A DNA stretch of 8,910 nucleotides. Source: Paludibacteraceae bacterium (GTDB taxonomy: Bacteria > Bacteroidota > Bacteroidia > Bacteroidales > Paludibacteraceae). This document shows positions 1 to 5,916 of this stretch, piece after piece (position 1 is the stretch's first letter; each line of letters begins with the position of its first letter). The notes under the pieces were generated by a model that did not search any database, was not told the origin of the DNA, and was given only the letters and a program-made list of their open reading frames with translations. The stretch lies in the NCBI GenBank assembly GCA_017646225.1, contig JAGCMZ010000016.1, positions 1-8,910 of the forward strand. Direction: 5' to 3'. A program made the translations under genes and the position numbers.

Positions 1-589
1 CAGCACCTGCTTCCATGGCCAAAATAGCGGCTTTGTGGATGTTTTAAATGCTGACCAATGCGCCTGTTTCCAAAATCACTTTTAATTTGGCACCACGACA
101 ACAGTCTTTAATCTCCGAAATTTCGTCAAATACTTCGTCGTAGTTGCCTTGTAAGAATTTTCCTACAGGAAGTACCATATCAATCTCGTCAGCGCCGTAC
201 GAGAGCGCTAAAGCGGTTTCTGCCACTTTTACTTCCAAATAGGTTTGCGACGAAGGGAAACCAATTACGGTTACTATTTTTACGTCTTCGGTAAGGCTGT
301 TTTTTACCGTTTCTACCAACGATGGATACACGCAAATGCCCATGGGTTTGCTCAACTCTGGGAAATGTTCGTCCATATCGTTTACCTTTTCTACCAATGC
401 CTTTACGGTATCCTCGTTATCGGTTACTTTTAAGGTGGTAAGTTCTAGGTGTGCAAACAATTCTTTGCAAGTGCTCAAACGGTCTACTTGTTCAAAACGT
501 TTGTCGATGATATTTTTTACATCCGCTTTAATTTGTTCTTCGGTAGCGGGTAGGGGATAGCTTTCAAATAATTCTTTAAAGTCTTTCAT
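1..589 (-). pseudogene. deoC: Deoxyribose-phosphate aldolase, interrupted by an in-frame stop and cut by the window edge
   Basis: DeoC cleaves 2-deoxyribose-5-phosphate into glyceraldehyde-3-phosphate and acetaldehyde in cytoplasmic deoxynucleoside catabolism. The ATG at 589 opens a 181-residue frame that matches the longer Bacteroidota DeoC form: ELTTL near 49-53, CVYPSLV at 86-92, GFPSSQT near 110-116, GADEIDMVLPVGKF at 132-145 with the catalytic-type Asp137, and KVILETGAL at 170-178. A TAA then occurs at 46-44. Reading on in the same frame gives NIHKAAILAMEAGA up to base 1, exactly what follows ETGAL in DeoC, so this is a nonsense change and not a frameshift. The Schiff-base lysine (FIKTSTGK motif) should lie about 18 residues past the stop, outside the window. 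The product as written would lack it and part of the TIM barrel. The start directly abuts the dtd stop (TAA then ATG), suggesting translational coupling. Identity is secure. Whether the stop is real, a pseudogene mutation or a base-call error cannot be decided here. Confidence 0.85.
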
Positions 590-1042
590 TTATTCTTTGT
601 TTTTAGAATCGATACAGATGGTAACAGGTCCGTCGTTTAAGAGCGACACTTTCATATCAGCTCCAAAAATACCTTTTTTTATTTCTTTATTCAAGTTATT
701 TTTTAATTTGTTGCAAAATTCGTGGTACAGCGGTTCTGACACTTCGCCTTTGGCCGCTTTGATGTACGATGGGCGATTGCCCTTTTTGGTAAGGGCATGC
801 AAGGTAAATTGGCTGATGCATAAAATGTCGCCGCCCGCATCGATGATGGATTTGTTCATCACCCCTTGCTCGTCGTCAAAAATTCGAAGCGATGTAATTT
901 TGCCTGCCATCCAAGATAAATCTTCGTTGGTGTCTTCGTTTTCAAAGCCCACCAAAATCATCATACCATTTTCAATTTCGCCAACTACTTTTTTATCTAC
1001 CTCTACTTTGGCAAAAGTAACACGTTGTATAACTACCCTCAT
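590..1042 (-). CDS. dtd: D-aminoacyl-tRNA deacylase
   Basis: This cytoplasmic proofreading enzyme hydrolyses D-amino acids (and glycine from tRNA-Ala in characterised members) wrongly attached to tRNA. The 150-residue length is normal for the bacterial DTD family and the protein is complete. It begins MRVVIQRVTFAKVEVD, the usual DTD N-terminus. SQFTLHA at 77-83 carries the active-site threonine Thr80, GNRPSY lies at 88-93, and NDGPVT at 136-141 contains the Gly-Pro pair (138-139) that gives DTD its chiral selectivity. The start is the only sensible ATG for this N-terminus. The gene follows uvrC after 75 bases in which I find neither a consensus promoter nor a terminator hairpin, and its TAA stop is immediately followed by the deoC ATG with no spacer. 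It is probably expressed with uvrC and deoC. Confidence 0.95.
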   Translation of the reverse strand: MRVVIQRVTFAKVEVDKKVVGEIENGMMILVGFENEDTNEDLSWMAGKITSLRIFDDEQGVMNKSIIDAGGDILCISQFTLHALTKKGNRPSYIKAAKGEVSEPLYHEFCNKLKNNLNKEIKKGIFGADMKVSLLNDGPVTICIDSKNKE

Positions 1043-1117
1043 TTTTCTGTTTTTTATGCTGATTTTTACGACTCTCTATACGGTCGATGCTTAAATTTTT
1101 AATTCTGAGACACTTAA

Positions 1118-2920
1118 TTAAGCGTGAAAATACTCGTAAACTATTGATGCTCTGTGTTTTCCGATGCAATTTTCTAGGTTTTCGAGTGTTGATTCTTTGA
1201 TGCGTTTTACACTTTTAAATGTTAATAAAAGTTTATTTTTGGTTTCTTGACCAATTCCTTTAATTTCGTCAAGCTCCGAGGCCGTTTGTTTCTTGCTTCG
1301 CTTGTCTCGATGAAATTCGATGGCGTAACGGTGCACTTCTTCTTGCATGCCTGCCAAAAATTTAAAGCAAGTGTCGGTTGCTTTCAGCCCGATGCTTTGT
1401 GGTGGAAATCCAAAAAGCAATTCGCGCGTTTGGTGCTTGTCGTTTTTGGCAAGGCCCGCAATGGGAATGTTTAGCTTTAGCTCGTCTTCTATCACTTGCC
1501 TTATTGATTCCATTTGACCAACCCCGCCATCGGCTACAATTAAATCGGGTAGGGGAGTTTGTTCATCCAGCATGCGTTTATAACGGCGGAACACTACCTC
1601 GCGCATCGAGGCATAATCGTCCGGACCTTGCACTGTTTTTATGGTGTATTTTCGATAATCTTTTTTGGAAGGTTTGGCTTTTTTGTACACCACGCAAGCT
1701 GCTACTGCGCTATCGCCCGATATATTCGAGTTGTCAAAACACTCAATATGCATGGGCAACTTCTCTAATTTTAGGTGCTCTTTTAGCGCATTCAGTACCT
1801 GTGTTTGGCGTTGTTCGGGGTTTAATTTTTCGCTTATCTTGTACTTGTCAACCTTGTACTGTTTTACGTTTTGTGCCGATAAATCCAGCAGTTTTTTCTT
1901 GTCGCCCCGTTGTGGAATGCTTAGGGTTACGCCGTCCAGTTCAATGGATGGAATAAACGGAACCAGCACCGTTTTAGCCTTGCTGCCAAGCCTGTCGCGC
2001 AATTCTAACATGCCCATGGCTAGAACCTCTTCGGGTGCTTCGTCCATGAGTTTGTTGTATTCAATGGTGAGACCTTTTACAATAGACCCCTCTACTATGT
2101 GTAGCATGTTGATGTAAACAGCGTTTCCGTCTTCTTCGTAGCTCATTACATCCATGTTTTCGGTAGCAGTGGTAGTGATAACGGTTTTGTTGCGATATTG
2201 TAGTAGTGCGTCGTATTTGGCCTTTACAGCCGCCGCTTCTTCAAAACGATATTCGGCAGCCAGTTGCTTCATTTCATTTTGCAGCATGCTTGTAATTACC
2301 GAGCTATTACCCTTGGCAATTTCCCTGATTTCGGTAATCATTTTTTGGTACTCTTCTTTGCTTTGTTTTCCCTCGCAAGGACCCATGCAATTTTTAATAT
2401 GATACTCCAAGCATAGCTTGTATTTGCCCGCCTCAATTTTATCGGTAAAAAGGGGCATTTTGCACGTTCTTACCGGGTAGATGCTACGTATTAAATCCAG
2501 TAGGGTATCCAGTACCCAAACCGAGCTGTAGGGTCCAAAATATTCAGCACCGCGCATTACCTGACGCGTTTTAAATATGCGCGGATATTCTTCTTTTGTA
2601 ATACACAACCAAGGGTATGTTTTGCCATCTTTTAGCAAAATGTTGTAGTGTGGTTGGTATTGTTTGATCAGGTTATTTTCCAACAACAAGGCATCGGTTT
2701 CGCTCTCCACTACGATGTATTTTAGATCGTATATGTGTTTTACCAATGCCGTTACTTTGGCGCTTTGTTGCGATTTGTTGAAATACGACGATACGCGACG
2801 CTTCAAGTTTTTTGCCTTGCCCACATAAATAATCTTACCTTCTTGGTTAAAATATTGGTAAACCCCCGGCGTGTTAGGCAGGGCAGCTACCAATTGTTTT
2901 ATGTGGTCGGTGTAGGGCAT
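1118..2920 (-). CDS. uvrC: UvrABC excinuclease subunit C
   Basis: UvrC makes both incisions around a damaged base in nucleotide excision repair after UvrA and UvrB load at the lesion. At 600 residues it is full length. Domains in order: GIY-YIG nuclease at about 14-92 (TPGVY 17-21, YVGKAKNLKRR 32-42, catalytic-type Glu81); four cysteines at 153, 170, 178 and 182, spaced as in the iron-sulfur cluster described for E. coli UvrC; a UVR helix pair that contacts UvrB at about 208-243; an RNase H-like nuclease with Asp396 (ECFDNSN), Asp464 (VADGG) and His530 (EEVHRYAI), the catalytic Asp-Asp-His triad; and a C-terminal helix-hairpin-helix DNA-binding region from about 549 (DEIKGIG). No key residue is missing. 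It lies 52 bases downstream of apt across a short repeat tract and is probably co-transcribed with it. Confidence 0.97.
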   Translation of the reverse strand: MPYTDHIKQLVAALPNTPGVYQYFNQEGKIIYVGKAKNLKRRVSSYFNKSQQSAKVTALVKHIYDLKYIVVESETDALLLENNLIKQYQPHYNILLKDGKTYPWLCITKEEYPRIFKTRQVMRGAEYFGPYSSVWVLDTLLDLIRSIYPVRTCKMPLFTDKIEAGKYKLCLEYHIKNCMGPCEGKQSKEEYQKMITEIREIAKGNSSVITSMLQNEMKQLAAEYRFEEAAAVKAKYDALLQYRNKTVITTTATENMDVMSYEEDGNAVYINMLHIVEGSIVKGLTIEYNKLMDEAPEEVLAMGMLELRDRLGSKAKTVLVPFIPSIELDGVTLSIPQRGDKKKLLDLSAQNVKQYKVDKYKISEKLNPEQRQTQVLNALKEHLKLEKLPMHIECFDNSNISGDSAVAACVVYKKAKPSKKDYRKYTIKTVQGPDDYASMREVVFRRYKRMLDEQTPLPDLIVADGGVGQMESIRQVIEDELKLNIPIAGLAKNDKHQTRELLFGFPPQSIGLKATDTCFKFLAGMQEEVHRYAIEFHRDKRSKKQTASELDEIKGIGQETKNKLLLTFKSVKRIKESTLENLENCIGKHRASIVYEYFHA

Positions 2921-2925
2921 TTATT

Positions 2926-2965
2926 GTTTAATCGCAGAATCGTTAAATCGTAGAATCGTTTAGTC
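2926..2965. repeat. Five imperfect 8-base tandem units between apt and uvrC
   Basis: The 52-base gap between the apt stop and the uvrC start is largely filled by an 8-base period. On the plus strand the units begin GTTTAATC and GCAGAATC, then repeat as a 16-base pair of units with two changes, and end with a fifth unit GTTTAGTC. The two 16-base copies (2926-2941 and 2942-2957) agree at 14 of 16 positions. I recognise no regulatory motif in it. It could be slippage-generated spacer sequence or a binding array for an unknown protein. Confidence 0.6.
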
Positions 2966-2972
2966 TATTATC

Positions 2973-3497
2973 TTAAAAATGGAAGATTGCCGTAGTTTCT
3001 ATCGATGGATCGATGCATTTTCTGCCTTCTAGAAAATCAATTTCGCCAATAAAGTTGATGTAAATCTTTTTTACGCCAATTTTCTTTAGCATGTTGCAGG
3101 CTGCTTGAATGGTGCCGCCTGTTGCTAAAATATCGTCGTGTAGCAAAACTACATCGTCCTCGGTTACGCTATCTTTTAGCATTTCGATGGTGTCCTCGCC
3201 GTATTCTTTTTGGTAGGTTTCTTGAATGGTTTCGGGAGGTAATTTTCCTTTTTTACGAATGGGAGCCATGCCTGCTTTGATATCGGCAGCTAGGATAGAA
3301 CTAAAAAAGTAACCACGCGATTCTACGGCTACAATTTTGGTGATTCCCTTGTCTTGGTACAACGATTTTAGTTCGTTACGAACGCAATCTACAAATTCAA
3401 CGTTTTGCAAAGGTTGAACCAAATCGATAAAACCGATTCCTTTTTTAGGAAAGTCTTGTACGGTGCGAATAATTTTTTGTGCTTCTTGTAAGGTCAT
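2973..3497 (-). CDS. apt: Adenine phosphoribosyltransferase
   Basis: Apt joins adenine to PRPP to make AMP in purine salvage, in the cytoplasm. Taken from the ATG at 3497-3495 the protein has 174 residues, normal for the family. VAVESRGYFF at 57-66, KKGKLPPETIQETYQKEYG at 82-100 (the flexible loop and purine-side motif) and the PRPP-binding loop VVLLHDDILATGGT at 116-129 are all present. The first loop reads DFPKKGIGFIDLVQPL at 15-30, where the family usually has GI-x-F-(R/K)-D followed by Thr residues, so that part is divergent. The frame stays open upstream to a TTG at 3596, but those 33 extra codons are just the two parS palindromes and their spacer read as protein (FHVEH and CSTWN), so I reject that longer start. 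The gene lies between mnmG and uvrC on the same strand. Confidence 0.93.
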   Translation of the reverse strand: MTLQEAQKIIRTVQDFPKKGIGFIDLVQPLQNVEFVDCVRNELKSLYQDKGITKIVAVESRGYFFSSILAADIKAGMAPIRKKGKLPPETIQETYQKEYGEDTIEMLKDSVTEDDVVLLHDDILATGGTIQAACNMLKKIGVKKIYINFIGEIDFLEGRKCIDPSIETTAIFHF

Positions 3498-3532
3498 ATA
3501 ATTATGATGTTTGTCGATTGTCACTTGTTGCT

Positions 3533-3548
3533 TGTTCCACGTGGAACA
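3533..3548. promoter_or_regulatory. parS: parS site 1 (ParB-binding centromere palindrome)
   Basis: The sequence is a perfect 16-base inverted repeat, TGTTCCACGTGGAACA. It matches the widely conserved chromosomal parS consensus bound by ParB/Spo0J, in its CC/GG variant. It lies 35 bases upstream of the chosen apt start, in the non-coding gap after mnmG. ParB loads at such sites and spreads to organise chromosome segregation. The paired copy nearby strengthens the call. Confidence 0.9.
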
Positions 3549-3579
3549 TTTGGCGTTGTTGGTTGGTATTATTGTATTA

Positions 3580-3595
3580 TGTTCCACGTGGAACA
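3580..3595. promoter_or_regulatory. parS: parS site 2 (ParB-binding centromere palindrome)
   Basis: This is a second, identical perfect copy of TGTTCCACGTGGAACA, 47 bases centre to centre from the first and 11 bases past the mnmG stop codon. The flanks of the two copies differ, so this is not a simple duplication of a longer segment. That supports the palindrome itself as the selected element. parS sites near the gidA (mnmG) gene fit the origin-proximal location usual for these sites. Confidence 0.9.
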
Positions 3596-3606
3596 ATGCA
3601 AATAAA

Positions 3607-5481
3607 CTACCTTCCCATCATTACTAGCAAGATGTTTACGTCGCTAGGTGATACGCCTGGAATACGACTTGCTTGTGCAATGGTTTCTGGGTCGGTTTTA
3701 ATGAGTTTTTGACGTGCTTCGGTTGATATAGCGGTAATGGAAGCGTAGTCAAATTTGCCTTTAATTTTAATGTGTTCTAGGCGGTGTAATTTCTCGGCAA
3801 TTTGTTTTTCGCGATCAATATAGCCGGCATATTTAAAGGTAATTTCTACCTCTTCCATGATTTCTTCTTTACGGTTGGGTAGGGCATCAACCGCTTTTTG
3901 AAGCACGGGAACACGTGCTGCCAAGAACGCCAAATCGACGCCAGGACGAAGCAACAGTTCGTTCAATCTATGGCGGTGTTTTATTTCAGAACTACCCAAT
4001 GCACGCAAGCCTTCGTTTACTTGCTCGGGGGTAGCCGATTCGGCGCGAAGCAATTCGCTCAATGCTTCGCAGTGTTGTTTCTTTTCTTGTAGCAGGTTCC
4101 AACGTCTGTCGTCGGCCAAGCCAATTTGTCTAGATTTGGGTGTTAAGCGAGCATCGGCATCGTCTTGACGCAACAGGATGCGGTATTCCGCGCGCGAGGT
4201 AAACATTCTATAGGGTTCGTCAACGCCTTTGGTTACCAAATCGTCTATCAGTACGCCAATGTAGGCTTCGTCTCTGCCCAAGCTAAAACGGTCCGTTCCT
4301 TGGGTAGCCAGGTGGGCGTTGATACCTGCAATTAAGCCCTGTCCGCCTGCTTCCTCGTAACCCGTAGTTCCGTTGATTTGACCGGCAAAAAATAGGTTTT
4401 TAACCAGCTTGGTTTCGAGGCTATGCAGCAGTTGAGTTGGATCAAAAAAGTCGTACTCAATGGCATATCCAGGACGGAAAATATGGATGTTTTTAAAGGC
4501 TGGAATTTGTTGCAAGGCATTTAGTTGAACCTCTAATGGCAACGAAGACGAAAAACCATTCAAATAGTATTCGGTGCTGTTTTCGCCCTCTGGTTCCAAA
4601 AAGAGTGGGTGTGAATCCTTGTCAGAGAAAGTAACAATTTTGGTTTCGATGCTGGGGCAATAACGGGGTCCAATGCTCTTAATTTGTCCGTTGTAAAGGG
4701 GCGAATCTTTTAACCCACCACGCAATACCTCGTGTACCGCCTCGTTGGTAGTAAGGGTGTAGCAAGGTAGCTGTTTTAGGGGGCGTAAAGGCTCGTCTAA
4801 ATACGAGAATTTATGAAAGTCTAACTCGCCAGGTTGTTCGGTGAGATGGGCAAAATCTACGCTTCTGATGTCAATTCTAACAGGGGTTCCTGTTTTCATC
4901 CGGTCGGTGGTAAAACCAAGTTCTTTTAGCTGTTCGGTAATGCCGTAGCTAGCAGGTTCGGAACAGCGGCCACCAGCCAATTGAGTTTTGCCAATGTGCA
5001 TCAAACCATTCAAGAAAGTGCCATTGGTAAGCACCACGCTTTTTGCGATGAAATCGACGTTTAATGCCGTTTTTACCCCACAAACCGTATTGTTCTTTAT
5101 AATGAGTCCAACGGCGGTGTCTTGCCAAATGTAAAGGTTGGGTGTTTGCTCCAAAACTTGGCGCCTGTTTTGAATAAATTTCATGCGGTCACATTGCGAG
5201 CGAGGGCTCCACATAGCAGGACCTTTTGAACGGTTCAGCATTCTAAATTGCAGCGAACTGCGGTCGGTTACCAAACCGGTAAAGCCGCCCAAGGCGTCAA
5301 TTTCGCGTACTATCTGTCCTTTGGCAATACCTCCAATAGCGGGATTACAGCTCATTTGGGCAATTTTGTTCATGTCCATGGTAATGAGCAAGGTTTTCGA
5401 TCCCATGTTGGCTGCTGCGGCGGCTGCCTCGCAACCTGCGTGTCCTGCACCTACTACAATAACGTCGTACTGAAATGTCAT
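3607..5481 (-). CDS. mnmG: tRNA uridine-5-carboxymethylaminomethyl(34) synthesis enzyme MnmG
   Basis: MnmG (GidA) works with the GTPase MnmE to install the carboxymethylaminomethyl group on wobble uridine 34 of several tRNAs, using FAD. The 624-residue protein is full length. The N-terminal dinucleotide-binding fold has GAGHAG at 11-16; CNPAIGG lies at 45-51 with the conserved Cys45; GTFLNGL at 154-160; GGRCSEPAS at 170-178; TGTPVRID at 197-204; GPRYCPSIE at 271-279 with Cys275, equivalent to the catalytic-type cysteine; FRPGYAIEYD near 335-344; and the second FAD region FFAGQINGTTGYEEAGGQG at 364-382. The helical C-terminus that contacts MnmE and tRNA is complete, ending in a TAG. The start ATG overlaps the ybeY stop by four bases (ATGA), implying coupled translation. 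Two parS sites lie just beyond its 3' end. Confidence 0.98.
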   Translation of the reverse strand: MTFQYDVIVVGAGHAGCEAAAAAANMGSKTLLITMDMNKIAQMSCNPAIGGIAKGQIVREIDALGGFTGLVTDRSSLQFRMLNRSKGPAMWSPRSQCDRMKFIQNRRQVLEQTPNLYIWQDTAVGLIIKNNTVCGVKTALNVDFIAKSVVLTNGTFLNGLMHIGKTQLAGGRCSEPASYGITEQLKELGFTTDRMKTGTPVRIDIRSVDFAHLTEQPGELDFHKFSYLDEPLRPLKQLPCYTLTTNEAVHEVLRGGLKDSPLYNGQIKSIGPRYCPSIETKIVTFSDKDSHPLFLEPEGENSTEYYLNGFSSSLPLEVQLNALQQIPAFKNIHIFRPGYAIEYDFFDPTQLLHSLETKLVKNLFFAGQINGTTGYEEAGGQGLIAGINAHLATQGTDRFSLGRDEAYIGVLIDDLVTKGVDEPYRMFTSRAEYRILLRQDDADARLTPKSRQIGLADDRRWNLLQEKKQHCEALSELLRAESATPEQVNEGLRALGSSEIKHRHRLNELLLRPGVDLAFLAARVPVLQKAVDALPNRKEEIMEEVEITFKYAGYIDREKQIAEKLHRLEHIKIKGKFDYASITAISTEARQKLIKTDPETIAQASRIPGVSPSDVNILLVMMGR

Positions 5482-5906
5482 TTTTTAAGTGGTTTTTCTA
5501 ACGATGAAATGGCTTTATTTTCTTCTTCTCGCATTTGTGCTTCTTCGGCTTCTTCTTTGTCTTTGAATCCGCAAAGATGCAAAATACCGTGTATAATTAC
5601 GCGTTCTAATTCTTCGTAAAAATCTACGCCAAATTGTTCGGCGTTGCTTTGTACGGTGTCGAGCGAAATAAAAATATCGCCCGATATTTTGTTACCTTCG
5701 GTATAATCGAACGTAATAACATCGGTAAAATAATCGTGTTGTAAATACTGTTTGTTCACCTCTAAAATGTAGGGGTCGGAACAGAAAATATAGGCGATTT
5801 CACCGATGGTTTTACCGTGCGATGCGGCTACATTTTTTACCCATGCCGATGTGCGTCGGGTACAAATGTTAGGCTTTTTAATGTCTTCGGTATGATAACT
5901 AATCAT
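5478..5906 (-). CDS. ybeY: Endoribonuclease YbeY (rRNA maturation factor)
   Basis: YbeY is a metal-dependent endoribonuclease involved in 16S rRNA 3'-end maturation and ribosome quality control. The 142-residue protein has the family's typical short length. YFTDVITFDY at 59-68 matches the conserved T-D-V-x-(S/T)-F segment, and the metal motif HGILHLCGFKDK runs from 106 to 117. His106 and His110 are present. The third ligand position, a histidine in E. coli YbeY (H-G-x-L-H-L-x-G-Y-D-H), is Asp116 here. My recollection is that Bacteroidota YbeY proteins often show this change, so it need not mean loss of activity. The ATG at 5906 gives the usual N-terminus (MISYHTEDIKKP). The gene begins 10 bases after the SpmAB stop and overlaps mnmG by four bases, so the three are very likely co-transcribed. 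Confidence 0.93.
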   Translation of the reverse strand: MISYHTEDIKKPNICTRRTSAWVKNVAASHGKTIGEIAYIFCSDPYILEVNKQYLQHDYFTDVITFDYTEGNKISGDIFISLDTVQSNAEQFGVDFYEELERVIIHGILHLCGFKDKEEAEEAQMREEENKAISSLEKPLKK

Positions 5907-5916
5907 GATAAATTAT

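Noticed and set aside
30..45. TGTGGATG as a possible DnaA box
   Set aside because: It does not match TTATCCACA well, is isolated, and lies inside the deoC coding frame. No cluster of DnaA boxes exists in the window, so an origin is not supported.
597..1094. A 165-codon plus-strand frame opposite dtd
   Set aside because: dtd is complete with all family motifs; the antisense product is low-complexity Ser/Phe-rich sequence with no family resemblance.
1378..1956. A 192-codon plus-strand open frame opposite uvrC
   Set aside because: It lies entirely within uvrC, which has intact domains throughout. The translated product shows no recognisable motif and has irregular Cys- and Trp-rich composition.
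3498..3596. Longer Apt reading from the TTG at 3596
   Set aside because: The added residues are two parS palindromes and their spacer translated; the ATG at 3497 gives a normal Apt length and N-terminus.
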